Shown: positions 17,235 to 26,047, numbered from the stretch's first letter. The stretch: 64,000 nucleotides of DNA from an uncultured Clostridia bacterium (GCA_947581755.1 CANPVN010000003.1:1-64000); one strand, 5' to 3'. Numbers and translations are program-made. The notes: generated from the sequence alone by a model not told the origin.

Positions 17235-18734
17235 ATGGAAAATTTCGAAGAAGAAAGAGAACTTACCGAAGTAGAATACAACGAATTGCTTAAGGTAAGA
17301 AGGGATAAACTCGCAAGCCTCACCGAACAGGGAAAGGATCCCTTCCTACAGACGGTATTTCCCGTCAATTACAGATCCGAAAAGATAAAGAACGACGTTG
17401 CGAAACTCGAGGGCAAGAAAGTCAGGATCGCGGGCAGAATGATAAGCAAGCGAGTGATGGGCAAGGCAAGTTTTGCGCACGTTCTCGATACCGAGGGAAC
17501 CATTCAGATTTATGTAAAAATCGATAATGTGGGAGCCGAGGAATACGAGGAGTTCAAAAAGTACGACATAGGCGACATTATCGGAATTTGCGGCAAAGTA
17601 TTCGTGACTCATAAAGGAGAGGTTTCGGTTTCCGCGGACAAGCTTGTATTGTTGTCGAAATCGTTGTTGCCTTTACCCGAGAAGTGGCACGGACTTAAAG
17701 ACAACGATTTGCGTTATCGTCAGAGATATGTTGATCTCATTGCCAATCCCGAGGTAAAAAAGACATTCCTTTCGAGAAGCAAGATAATAAGCGCGTTGAG
17801 GCGTTGTCTCGATAAAAAAGGCTTTGTCGAGGTCGAGACTCCCATACTCAATACCATACCGGGCGGAGCGACGGCAAGACCTTTTATTACTCATCACAAC
17901 ACTCTCGATATAGATATGTACATGAGAATAGCGCTCGAGTTGTATCTCAAAAGGTTGATAATAGGCGGCTTCGAGAAAGTGTACGAAGTGGGCAGAGTTT
18001 TCCGCAACGAGGGAATGGATATAAAGCACAATCCCGAATTTACCATGATGGAACTTTATCAGGCGTATACCGATCTTTACGGCATTATGGATTTGACCGA
18101 AGATATTTTTTCATCGGTAATGAAGGAACTCGGACTTTCGGACGAGATAGGGTATCAGGGCAGAAAGATAAACATGAAGTTGCCTTGGAAACGCTTGACC
18201 ATGATAGAGGCGGTAAAGCAATATACGGGTCTCGATTACGGAGCCGTTTCCGATGACGACAAGGCGATAGAAATGGCGAAAAAATACGGAGTGGAACTCG
18301 ATGATAAAAAGTTGAGTTGGGGTTACGCGCTTTACGAGACTTTCGATCAATTCGTAGAGGACAAACTCATCGATCCCGTGTTCATTACCGATTATCCCAT
18401 AGAAATAAGTCCTTTGGCAAAAAAGATGAATAATGATAAACGCCTTGTATACAGATTCGAGTTGTTTATGAATACTTGGGAAATGGGCAACGCGTATACC
18501 GAGCTTAACGACCCCATAGATCAAAAAGAACGTTTCGAGGCTCAGATGGCGTTGCGCGCAAAGGGCGACGACGAAGCGCAGATGTATGACGACGACTTTA
18601 TCACCGCCATGGAATACGGAATGCCTCCCACGGGCGGCTTGGGATTGGGAATAGACAGAATGGTAATGTTGCTTACCGATAACGCTTCCATTCGCGACGT
18701 ATTGTTGTTCCCGACGATGAAACCCAAGAAATGA
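17235..18734 (+). CDS. lysS: lysyl-tRNA synthetase, class II
   Basis: Charges tRNA(Lys) with lysine. The 499-residue protein has an N-terminal OB-fold anticodon-binding domain (about residues 60-150) and a class II catalytic core with motif 2 (VFRNEGMD, then EFTMMELYQAY) and motif 3 (GLGLGIDRMVML near the C-terminus). Length is typical. It is translated from an ATG with AGGGG upstream and its stop overlaps the next gene by four bases. Confidence 0.97.
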   Translation: MENFEEERELTEVEYNELLKVRRDKLASLTEQGKDPFLQTVFPVNYRSEKIKNDVAKLEGKKVRIAGRMISKRVMGKASFAHVLDTEGTIQIYVKIDNVGAEEYEEFKKYDIGDIIGICGKVFVTHKGEVSVSADKLVLLSKSLLPLPEKWHGLKDNDLRYRQRYVDLIANPEVKKTFLSRSKIISALRRCLDKKGFVEVETPILNTIPGGATARPFITHHNTLDIDMYMRIALELYLKRLIIGGFEKVYEVGRVFRNEGMDIKHNPEFTMMELYQAYTDLYGIMDLTEDIFSSVMKELGLSDEIGYQGRKINMKLPWKRLTMIEAVKQYTGLDYGAVSDDDKAIEMAKKYGVELDDKKLSWGYALYETFDQFVEDKLIDPVFITDYPIEISPLAKKMNNDKRLVYRFELFMNTWEMGNAYTELNDPIDQKERFEAQMALRAKGDDEAQMYDDDFITAMEYGMPPTGGLGLGIDRMVMLLTDNASIRDVLLFPTMKPKK

Positions 18735-19732
18735 CGATATTCGAGGGAATGAAGCAATATGCCGATAAGGCTGTTTTCAGGGGACATACACCCGGGCACA
18801 AAGGCAAATTGCATATTCTCGACATAACCGAGATCGACACGGAATTTCCCGCCGATCTTGTCGAAGAAGCGCAGCGGAAGGCGGCTGAATATTACTCATC
18901 GCGGTATGCGAGATTTTTGACGGGCGGCTCCTCTATGGGAATAAAAGCCGCAGTCATGGCGGTAGGGCGGGACTTGATCGTTCCCGAGAATTGTCATATA
19001 AGCGTCATGCAGGCGGTGGAACTTGCGCGTGTAAAGACGATAAAATTACCGTGCGATATAAAGGACGATTTACCCGAACCCATACCCAAAGAAAAGTATA
19101 TCAACGCCGTGAATGAAAATCCCAACGCCGCGATTTTGGTGCAATCTCCCGATTATTTTGGCAGAGTCGGCGACAGAGCGGTACTCGAATTAAAGGAAAA
19201 GGGAGTAAAAATAATAGCCGATTCGGCGCACGGAGCGCATTTTGATTTTTGCGGTTTGACGAATTTATCTCTTGCTTCCTCCGCCGATATTTGCGTTATG
19301 AGCGCGCATAAGACATTGCCGTGCCTTACCATGGGTTCTGTAATGACGATAAACGACGAAACTCTGAAAGAAAAGACGGACAACGCTTTACGGCTTTTGG
19401 GGACGACGAGTCCGTCCTATCTTATGCTCGGAAGTATAGAATATTCTTTGGATTATTGCGACGCGCACAGAGAGGATTATCGGACTTTGACGCAGGCGTT
19501 GAGGCTTTTCCGAAAAGAAATTCCCTGTTTGAATAACGACGATCCCACGAGGATAGCGGTGGACGCTTCTGCGTTGGGTTGTTCGGGCGTCGAATTGTAC
19601 AATTATTGCAAGGAAAAAGGTTATGTGGCGGAACTCGCCACCAACAGATATACGCTGTTTATATTTTCGATAACGGACACATGCAAAGACGTCGAAAATC
19701 TTAAAGAGGTGATAAAGAGTTATGAGGGGTAA
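18731..19732 (+). CDS. short Orn/Lys/Arg decarboxylase-family PLP protein (YaaO-like)
   Basis: PLP-dependent fold type I protein related to ornithine, lysine and arginine decarboxylases. The family start TPGHKGK (residues 20-26) and the cofactor lysine motif SAHKTLP near residue 196 are clear, and DSAHGAHF supplies the aspartate under the pyridine ring. At 333 residues it is much shorter than the usual 450-490; the C-terminal decarboxylase domain is largely missing. In many Firmicutes a similar gene precedes tmk, as here. It may be a minimal decarboxylase or a non-catalytic relative; substrate unknown. Its ATG overlaps the lysS stop, and its own end overlaps tmk by 11 bases. Confidence 0.85.
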   Translation: MTIFEGMKQYADKAVFRGHTPGHKGKLHILDITEIDTEFPADLVEEAQRKAAEYYSSRYARFLTGGSSMGIKAAVMAVGRDLIVPENCHISVMQAVELARVKTIKLPCDIKDDLPEPIPKEKYINAVNENPNAAILVQSPDYFGRVGDRAVLELKEKGVKIIADSAHGAHFDFCGLTNLSLASSADICVMSAHKTLPCLTMGSVMTINDETLKEKTDNALRLLGTTSPSYLMLGSIEYSLDYCDAHREDYRTLTQALRLFRKEIPCLNNDDPTRIAVDASALGCSGVELYNYCKEKGYVAELATNRYTLFIFSITDTCKDVENLKEVIKSYEG

Positions 19733-20345
19733 ATTTATAACAATGGAAGGCTGCGAAGGCGTGGGAAAATCCACTCAAGTGAGTTTGCTTATAGATTATC
19801 TCACAAAACTCGGGAAAAAGGTGTATTTTACCCGCGAACCCGGCGGCACCGTTATATCCGAACAGATTCGCAAAGTCATTCTCGACCCCGAAAACACCGA
19901 GATGGATGCCGTCACAGAGTTGCTGTTGTATATAGCGTCGAGAAGGCAACTTACAAAAGAGACGATCGAGAAAAAACTCGAAGAAGGGTTTTACGTTATT
20001 TGCGACAGATTTACCGATTCGACGCTTGCCTATCAAGGCTATGCGCGCGGGCTTGACAAAGAGTTGATTAAGAAGTTGAACGAAATTGCCGTCGGAGAGG
20101 TGACTATAGACGCGACAGTCTTTTTGGATCTGGATCCCGCAAACTCATTTATCCGAAAGGGCGGCGCAGATATGCAAGACAGATTGGAACGAGAAAATAT
20201 AGAGTTTCACAAGAAGGTATACGAGGGCTATCGACATATAGCGGCGGAAAACCCCGACAGAGTGATTTGCGTTGACGCCTCTGCGGGAAAAGAGGAGATA
20301 GCGGCAATGATAATAGAGGCTCTCGAAAAGAAAGGTATAATTTGA
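19722..20345 (+). CDS. tmk: thymidylate kinase
   Basis: Phosphorylates dTMP to dTDP for DNA synthesis. The 207-residue protein has the P-loop EGCEGVGKST (9-18), the DR(F/Y) motif as CDRFTDSTLAYQG and the LID region QDRLERE. The ribosome site GAGGTG lies inside the previous gene, ten bases before the ATG. It sits in the conserved order decarboxylase-tmk-holB-ricT. Confidence 0.96.
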   Translation: MRGKFITMEGCEGVGKSTQVSLLIDYLTKLGKKVYFTREPGGTVISEQIRKVILDPENTEMDAVTELLLYIASRRQLTKETIEKKLEEGFYVICDRFTDSTLAYQGYARGLDKELIKKLNEIAVGEVTIDATVFLDLDPANSFIRKGGADMQDRLERENIEFHKKVYEGYRHIAAENPDRVICVDASAGKEEIAAMIIEALEKKGII

Positions 20346-21307
20346 TGTACGAGGATATAATAAAGACATCTCGGATTTTTTCGGAATTGAAAAGCGATGC
20401 CGAAAACAAAAGTCTCAGTCGGGCATATTTGTTTGTCGGACCCGATTCTCTCTTTGCCGATGAGTTGTGCGATTGCTTTCTCGATGAAGTTATAACAATA
20501 AACGACGGTAAAGAATGTGCAAAAAAATTGAAATCGGGCATGCTTCCCGACGTGGTGTATTTTCCTCGCGAAAAGAACGTTTCGGTAAATGATATAAATT
20601 ATATCACGGGGAACGCGCTTGTTACGCCGATAGAACTTAAAACCAAGTTTTATATAATCAACAAAGCGCAGACGATGTTATTACAGGCTCAAAATAAGTT
20701 GCTGAAAATTTTGGAAGAGCCGCCCGAAGTCGTTGCCTTTATAATTAAAGCGGACAGTAAGACTTCCTTGCTTCCTACCGTCGTGTCGAGATGCCGAGTC
20801 ATCGAGACTATGCCTTTTTCCGTTTCGGAATTGTCGTCGTGCAACAGAATTTTGACGTCGGATTGCGGCGACAAAGAACTTGCGACGACGCTGTGCGGAG
20901 GCAATTTGACTTTATTGGAAAAGATGCTCACCGACAAGATGTATTTTTCGGCGTTCGATAAAACCGTCGATATGTTGACAAACATGACTCACAGTTCGCA
21001 AGCGGTGCGTTATCTTGCCTTTTTGAATGATTATAAGGACTATTTCGATTGGATATTGTCGTGTTTGCAAATAATATTCGGTGACATTATGAAGAAGCGT
21101 TACGGAACAACTCCTCGATTGCCGCGCGGTTACGACGACAGGATTTCCAAACTTGTCGAGGGTTTCCGCCCCGAAGCGATAGCGGAACTTATGAGTGAAA
21201 TAGACAGACTTCGCGAGCGAAGGAAATACAACGGAAATTACAGCAGTATCGAGGATGAACTGTTATTGAAAATATTGGAGGTTAAATCAAAATGGCTAAG
21301 GTTATAG
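20345..21307 (+). CDS. holB: DNA polymerase III delta-prime subunit
   Basis: Clamp-loader subunit that helps load the beta sliding clamp. The 320-residue protein has the typical degenerate nucleotide site (FVGPDSLFADEL, no P-loop lysine), the LLKILEEPPE segment and the SRC arginine-finger motif in VVSRCRV. The start is taken as the ATG sharing one base with the tmk stop; a TTG three bases earlier is the alternative. The usual four zinc cysteines near the N-terminus are not evident. It overlaps ricT by 16 bases. Confidence 0.92.
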   Translation: MYEDIIKTSRIFSELKSDAENKSLSRAYLFVGPDSLFADELCDCFLDEVITINDGKECAKKLKSGMLPDVVYFPREKNVSVNDINYITGNALVTPIELKTKFYIINKAQTMLLQAQNKLLKILEEPPEVVAFIIKADSKTSLLPTVVSRCRVIETMPFSVSELSSCNRILTSDCGDKELATTLCGGNLTLLEKMLTDKMYFSAFDKTVDMLTNMTHSSQAVRYLAFLNDYKDYFDWILSCLQIIFGDIMKKRYGTTPRLPRGYDDRISKLVEGFRPEAIAELMSEIDRLRERRKYNGNYSSIEDELLLKILEVKSKWLRL

Positions 21308-22173
21308 GAGTGAAATTCAAATCATCGCCCAAGATATATTATTTCGAGGCGGGGAAGCATACTTATACCGAAAATTGCGGAGTTATAGTCGAGACTGCTC
21401 GCGGCGTGGAATTCGGTACGGTAGCGCTTTTGCCTCATGAAGTTTCCAACGACAAAATCGTTCCTCCCTTAAAGCCTATTATACGGGTAGCGACGCAAAG
21501 CGACTACAAGACCAAAGAAGAGTTGGAAGGCAGACGGGACTCCACGATTGCGATAGTAGAGCAGAAGATACGAGAGAGCGGTTTGGAAATGAAACTCGTC
21601 GATGTCGAATATACATTCGACGCGGCAAAACTTATAGTGTACTTTTTGGCGGAAGGCAGGGTAGACTTCAGAGAATTGGTAAAGGAACTCGCCGCAGTCT
21701 TTAAGTTAAGGATAGAACTGAGACAGATAGGAGCAAGGGACGAATGTAAGATGCTCGGCGGATTGGGACCTTGCGGAAGAGCGTGCTGTTGTTCCGACCA
21801 CATATCCAAGTTTGCGCATGTGACGATAAAGATGGCAAAGAATCAGAACTTGTCATTGAATCCCGGAAAAATAAGCGGACTTTGCGGCAGACTCATGTGC
21901 TGTCTCGAATATGAAAATCCTTACTATGTAGAGGTAAATAAAAAAATGCCAAAGTTGGGCAGCGAGGTAGTTCTGAATGACGGAAAAAGCGGAAAAGTCA
22001 CCGATATAAATCAAATCAAAGAGACCGTTTCTCTCCGCGTGGACACAAAGGACAGGGACGGCTTCGAGATAATCACCGTGCCGCTTTCGCAAATCGTTTC
22101 CAAATGCGCGTCTGCGGCGGAAGATTTTGCGGCGGACAACGATATAACGGAATTGAAAGACCTCGAGGATTGA
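21292..22173 (+). CDS. ricT: PSP1-domain protein RicT (YaaT)
   Basis: Component of the RicA-RicF-RicT complex that carries iron-sulfur clusters and directs RNase Y processing; in Bacillus it also affects sporulation and competence. The 293-residue protein has the PSP1 domain with its cysteine cluster GPCGRACCCSDH and later GLCGRLMCCLEYE, the ligands for the clusters. GGAGG precedes the ATG inside holB. A terminator follows directly, so ricT closes the operon. Confidence 0.93.
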   Translation: MAKVIGVKFKSSPKIYYFEAGKHTYTENCGVIVETARGVEFGTVALLPHEVSNDKIVPPLKPIIRVATQSDYKTKEELEGRRDSTIAIVEQKIRESGLEMKLVDVEYTFDAAKLIVYFLAEGRVDFRELVKELAAVFKLRIELRQIGARDECKMLGGLGPCGRACCCSDHISKFAHVTIKMAKNQNLSLNPGKISGLCGRLMCCLEYENPYYVEVNKKMPKLGSEVVLNDGKSGKVTDINQIKETVSLRVDTKDRDGFEIITVPLSQIVSKCASAAEDFAADNDITELKDLED

Positions 22174-22185
22174 TTGCAATAAAAG

Positions 22186-22218
22186 ATTCGTTACGTAACG
22201 GCGTAGCGAATTTTTTTA
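22186..22218 (+). terminator. terminator after ricT
   Basis: A 10-bp stem with one G-T pair (arms 22186-22195 and 22202-22211), then TTTTTTT. Confidence 0.88.
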
Positions 22219-22339
22219 TGAAATTGTAAATTTTTTGTATTCTTATTCTCTTTGCTACAAATAATAACTCAAGAAACAAAATCAATTGAATTGTCCCTTT
22301 TTTCGGGCAAAATTCAAAACAAGGAGGATAAGAAACAAA

Positions 22340-24205
22340 ATGAAAAGAACAATATTTTCGACACTTATGGCTGTAGTTCTCGGTTTGTGTCTCATGTTTG
22401 TCGGCTGTAACGGCATGAATGCAAGATCCGCTTATGACATAGCGGTCGAGAACGGCTTTAAGGGGAGCGAGAGCGATTGGCTCGTCTCGTTAAAAGGCGA
22501 GAAAGGCGACAAAGGCGATAAGGGAGACAAGGGCGACAAAGGCGATCAAGGTATTGCGGGCGTTCGCGGCTCCAAATGGTATTACGGTCACGGTAATCCT
22601 TCCTCGTCGCTCGAGGGCGTTTTGGAAGGAGACTTGTATATCGACAGCGACGAGGGCTATATATGGTCCTATGAGAGCGGAAAGTGGCAGAGCGTCAATA
22701 TTTCCGAAGAGAATAAACTCGATCCCCAAGGGTTTACCGATAAATTCCGAAACGGCGCGGACTTTACTCTTCGCAATGACATAGAACTTTCCGAAAACGA
22801 CATTCTTTCCGTGGAGAGCGGAAAGGAAATGACTTTGAATTTGGGCGGCAGAACTTTAAGCTTCGGCGGAGAAGGCAGCGGCGACATTGCGGGCATCAAA
22901 GTTTCGGGTTCTCTTACTTTGACAAACGGAACGATAAATTTCGATGCGAGTACGACGAAGAGCGGCTTTTCTCAAACGACTTCGCCCATAATTGCCGAGT
23001 CGGGAGCGACATTGACATTGGACAATGTGGATTTTGTCTCCTCGACTTCTTCGGGAATATTGGCTAAAGAAAACAGCACTGTCAATATAAACAATTCCCG
23101 AATCACCACAAAAGCGTATTGTGTCGGCACAAACGCTTCCGATACGGGTTACGGCGCGCCCAAAGCCATAAACATAACGGGAAGCACTCTTATTGCAAGC
23201 AACGACAACGGAGATTCCACTCCCGTCCTTGTCAATGTAAATACTACCGTCAATATAAAAGACAGTACGATAACGGGAGACAGACAGGCGGTAATTCTTC
23301 GCGGTTGCACTGCGGTAATAGAGAACACCACCCTCGAAAGCAAAGGTAAATTCGCGGATTATCAAGTCGGAGAAAACGGCTATCTCGAGTCGGATTGGAA
23401 GTCGGGCAACGAAGTCCCTTACGCCACTCTCGTTATAGGTAACAGAGGTTCGGGCTACGGAAACTCCACAAACGTTACTTTGAAGAAAGTGACCTTAAAA
23501 ACTCCTTCTTCCGCCGCCGAAGAAAACGGGGATGAGTCCAACGGAAACGTTTCGGAAAATAACGCAAATAACGGCAACGGACAGTCCGATATGCCTTCCG
23601 AAAACTCCGAAAATCAAAGCGTTCGTCGCGCAGACGATATAAACAAAAACAACGACGTCCCTTATAATGTTTCCGACGGTAATTACAATAAAAATTATAC
23701 CCGCTATAACGGCAATAATATCGTTTTAATACCCGAAAACAGAGGTTTCGTCTATGGCGAAGACCCTTCCCGTACCCTTTATAATAACGACAAAATCAAT
23801 ATCATAAACGGCGCGGATACCGCAACCGAGGGCACAACCGAGGGCACAACCGAGGGAACAAACGATGCCGACAACTCCGCGGAAGGAGAAGCGACCGTGC
23901 TTCCTCTCTATGTATACGGCGACGACGCAGAAGGAAACGGAGTGACTCTCACCATGGACGATTATACCGAAGCGCAGGCGGGAGAAAAATTCATTTTCGG
24001 CGAGAACGTGACTTACAACAAGGCGGCTATGGAAAACGTGCCTTCCGACCCCGACGCATCGTTGGGACAAGGCTCGGGAGACAGCTCGTTACCCCAAACG
24101 GGAACCTCGGACAACGACTCGGAAAATTCCCGAGAGGACTCCGATAACGGAAATGACGACTCTCCAACAAATATGAACGATTATCCTCGGGGAGCAAGAG
24201 ACTGA
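22340..24205 (+). CDS. lipoprotein with collagen-like repeat and beta-helix domain
   Basis: Large predicted surface lipoprotein, 621 residues. AAGGAGG ten bases before ATG 22340 sets the start; the frame opens at 22286 but that part lacks a ribosome site and covers an inverted repeat (22284-22318). The signal peptide ends in FVGC (Cys23). Residues 53-77 are eight Gly-X-Y triplets dominated by GDK, a short collagen-like stretch, followed by a segment ending DLYIDSDEGYIWSYESGKW common in such proteins. Residues about 140-370 show the repeating pattern of a right-handed beta-helix (GSLTLTNGTI, ATLTLDNVDF, STVNINNSRI). The rest is low-complexity, rich in Asn, Ser, Asp and Glu, with three TEGT repeats. 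LPQTG occurs near the C-terminus without a membrane segment. Confidence 0.82.
   Translation: MKRTIFSTLMAVVLGLCLMFVGCNGMNARSAYDIAVENGFKGSESDWLVSLKGEKGDKGDKGDKGDKGDQGIAGVRGSKWYYGHGNPSSSLEGVLEGDLYIDSDEGYIWSYESGKWQSVNISEENKLDPQGFTDKFRNGADFTLRNDIELSENDILSVESGKEMTLNLGGRTLSFGGEGSGDIAGIKVSGSLTLTNGTINFDASTTKSGFSQTTSPIIAESGATLTLDNVDFVSSTSSGILAKENSTVNINNSRITTKAYCVGTNASDTGYGAPKAINITGSTLIASNDNGDSTPVLVNVNTTVNIKDSTITGDRQAVILRGCTAVIENTTLESKGKFADYQVGENGYLESDWKSGNEVPYATLVIGNRGSGYGNSTNVTLKKVTLKTPSSAAEENGDESNGNVSENNANNGNGQSDMPSENSENQSVRRADDINKNNDVPYNVSDGNYNKNYTRYNGNNIVLIPENRGFVYGEDPSRTLYNNDKINIINGADTATEGTTEGTTEGTNDADNSAEGEATVLPLYVYGDDAEGNGVTLTMDDYTEAQAGEKFIFGENVTYNKAAMENVPSDPDASLGQGSGDSSLPQTGTSDNDSENSREDSDNGNDDSPTNMNDYPRGARD
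22496..22570 (+). repeat. collagen-like Gly-X-Y repeat
   Basis: Encodes 25 residues in eight consecutive Gly-X-Y units, five with GDK or GDQ. The DNA is a degenerate nine-base repeat of GGCGACAAA type, prone to slippage. Confidence 0.85.
23825..23860 (+). repeat. 12-bp tandem repeat encoding TEGT
   Basis: Three head-to-tail copies of ACCGAGGGCACA, the last with one change, in the low-complexity part of the lipoprotein. Copy number may vary between strains. Confidence 0.85.
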
Positions 24206-24240
24206 GCGTTTCCGAGAGAAAGCGTTATTAAAGAAAAGGT

Positions 24241-24270
24241 AAAACGGTTCGGAAAATCCCGAACCGTTTT
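24241..24270. terminator. bidirectional terminator between convergent genes
   Basis: A perfect 12-bp stem (24241-24252 with 24259-24270) lies between the lipoprotein gene and recF. T-rich tails occur on both sides (minus side TTTTCTTT, plus side ATAGTATCTTTTT). Confidence 0.75.
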
Positions 24271-24305
24271 ATAGTATCTTTTTGACCGACGAAAGCCCGA
24301 CTTTG

Positions 24306-25394
24306 TTATTTCAAATAACTTTCCGTGATTTTTCCCGCGACTATATTGAATATCTTTGCTTTTGAGGGCAGAGCGGGAACATCGGTGCAAGTGATTATGG
24401 ATTGATAATTTGCAATCGAGGTAAGCAATCTTTCGCACCTGTCGGAATCCAACTCGCTCAATACGTCGTCAAGCAACAACACGGGCATCTTTCCGATGTT
24501 TTCGTTCATTATCTCCATCTCGGCGAGTTTCACAGAAAGGGCGGCGGTGCGTTGCTGTCCCTGAGAGCCGAAGTTACGCAGATCTATTCCGTTGGCGCAA
24601 AATTTTATATCATCTTTTTGAGGTCCGTCGTGAGTATATCCCATGGCAATATCATAATCCATGGACGCTTTAAGTTGAGCAAAATAATGATTGTATATAT
24701 CCTTTTCGTCGGCTCCTTCGAGACCTTCGTAACTCAATTCGAGGCGTTCTTCTCCGCCCGTTATGAAGTCATGTTTTTGAGCGGAGCGAAGGGCAAGCAC
24801 TTTCAGAAATCCTTTTCTCGATTTTGCGATTTTCGCGCCGTATTCCGCGAGTTTTATACTCCATACTTCGATTGCGTCCTTTGTCGCTCTCTTGTCTTTG
24901 AGAATTTTGTTACGTTGATTCAGAACGTTATTGAAATTGGTAAGAGTATAAAAATAAGGTCTTGAAATCTGACACAGAGCAATATCCATAAAACGTCGTC
25001 TGTCCGCAGGAGCGTTTTTTACTATTTTCAACTCGTCGGGAGAGAAAAAGACGGTGGGGAGTACTCCCATAAGTTCTCCTATACGCGAGATTGGCAACCC
25101 GCCCACAGCGACGCGTTTGTTCGAATCTCTCGAAAGTACGATTTCCACTTTATCATACAGATAGTCGTCTTTGAGAGTAATGAGAACGTCTGCTCTGTCT
25201 TTATCGGACTTTATCATTTCGCGTTCTTTGGAAGTTCTCGGAGATTTGCCCAAACTGCAAAGACAAACCGCCTCCAAAAGATTTGTCTTGCCTTGCGCGT
25301 TTTTGCCCGTAAAGATATTCAGCCCCGCATACAAATCCGCTTTTTCAAAAGAGTAGTTGCGGAAATTCGTGATTTTTATCGACTCTATAACCAT
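24306..25394 (-). CDS. recF: DNA replication and repair protein RecF, apparently leaderless
   Basis: ABC-type ATPase that helps load RecA at gaps in DNA. The 362-residue protein has Walker A GKNAQGKT (30-37), the signature-like GSQGQQRT and Walker B VLLLDDVLSELD. Two ATGs are in frame: 25403 and 25394. The first overlaps a perfect -10 box (TATAAT, 25407-25402), so the second, seven bases after that box, is chosen; transcription should begin at or next to its A, giving a leaderless mRNA. The -35 TTGATA with a 17-bp spacer makes the promoter strong. recF usually follows dnaA-dnaN; here it stands alone. Confidence 0.94.
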   Translation of the reverse strand: MVIESIKITNFRNYSFEKADLYAGLNIFTGKNAQGKTNLLEAVCLCSLGKSPRTSKEREMIKSDKDRADVLITLKDDYLYDKVEIVLSRDSNKRVAVGGLPISRIGELMGVLPTVFFSPDELKIVKNAPADRRRFMDIALCQISRPYFYTLTNFNNVLNQRNKILKDKRATKDAIEVWSIKLAEYGAKIAKSRKGFLKVLALRSAQKHDFITGGEERLELSYEGLEGADEKDIYNHYFAQLKASMDYDIAMGYTHDGPQKDDIKFCANGIDLRNFGSQGQQRTAALSVKLAEMEIMNENIGKMPVLLLDDVLSELDSDRCERLLTSIANYQSIITCTDVPALPSKAKIFNIVAGKITESYLK

Positions 25395-25401
25395 CGTAAG
25401 C

Positions 25402-25430
25402 ATTATAACATATTACGGAAAAATTATCAA
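25402..25430 (-). promoter_or_regulatory. strong promoter of recF
   Basis: Minus-strand TTGATA (25430-25425), 17-bp spacer, TATAAT (25407-25402), then seven bases to the ATG. Confidence 0.85.
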
Positions 25431-25449
25431 ACAATCTTTTGTCGGATTT

Positions 25450-25689
25450 CTAAGGAATAGTTTCTCCGCATTTAACCGAAAACTTTATTTCATTCGACTC
25501 ATAACAGTGTCTATTGCATTTCAAACATAAAAGAGGGGAGAACGATTTATCTTTATATTTCATACGATAATATTTTTTACAGTCTTCCACGGGAATCTTA
25601 TAGCCGCATTTATAATACTCTTCATAAATAAATCTGTTTTTACAATCTTGCTTACACCGCCCATATTCAAGAGGATATATCTTTCTTTT
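25450..25689 (-). pseudogene. cysteine-rich open frame without a start codon
   Basis: On the minus strand upstream of recF a frame is open for 79 codons and has eight cysteines, spaced C-x3-C, C-x8-C, then CLKCNRHC, and a final CGE. The composition (Lys, Tyr, Cys) looks like a small zinc-binding protein, but the only ATG in frame, at 25563, would leave 37 residues with four cysteines. There is no ribosome site before either part. It may be a decayed gene, or one that uses an unusual start codon. I do not recognise a family. Confidence 0.35.
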
Positions 25690-25697
25690 TTAATTGC

Positions 25698-25726
25698 TTG
25701 ACTTTTTAAGAAAATATACTTATAAT
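25698..25726 (+). promoter_or_regulatory. promoter of a small transcript
   Basis: TTGACT (25698-25703), 17-bp spacer, TATAAT (25721-25726), pointing into the 25.73-25.82 kb region. Confidence 0.75.
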
Positions 25727-25732
25727 AAATAT

Positions 25733-25820
25733 CAGGTAAGCAACTTATAGTATGATTACACCTGCCGATATTGGATTGCGGCATTGCCCCGAACGGATAG
25801 TTTCGGGGACTTTTTTTATT
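25733..25820 (+). ncRNA. candidate small RNA of about 88 nt
   Basis: Begins just after a strong promoter and ends in an intrinsic terminator: CCCCGAA (25787-25793) pairs with TTCGGGG (25802-25808), followed by CTTTTTTT. Upstream parts can pair as CAGGT (25733-25737) with ACCTG (25760-25764), or alternatively TGCCG with CGGCA (25763-25767 with 25779-25783); the two helices share bases. A 28-codon frame starts at ATG 25752 and runs through the terminator, but its spacing to AGGT is poor, so an RNA is favoured over a peptide. No known RNA family was recognised. Confidence 0.5.
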
Positions 25821-26047
25821 TCTTGCGAAACTTTTTGATCTTTTCTTTGTTTTTATTTTTTTCTTTTTCGTTTTTCGCCCGCCGACAAATTTTTTCCCGA
25901 GGGCGGAAGAGATAAGGAAGTCAGAAGATTTTTTTCGTTTCGTAGCAATTTCCAACGACTTATCAGCCCGATTTGCAATTTGCGCCTTTCCGTTTAATAT
26001 TAAAACCAATAATATTAAATAAAAATCAAAAATCTACAAAAAAACGC
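25821..26047. other. intergenic stretch with a pyrimidine-rich tract
   Basis: The plus strand is almost pure pyrimidine from about 25818 to 25875. A frame on the minus strand through it encodes an implausible poly-lysine segment and is not called. No DnaA box (TTATCCACA type) was seen. Nothing else is recognisable before the rpoB promoter. Confidence 0.5.

Noticed and set aside
23980..24205. LPQTG near the C-terminus as a sortase signal
   Set aside because: No hydrophobic segment or basic tail follows; the protein is already anchored as a lipoprotein.
25560..26009. Lysine-rich minus-strand frame before rpoB
   Set aside because: It is the translation of a long pyrimidine tract on the plus strand and has no plausible promoter or ribosome site.
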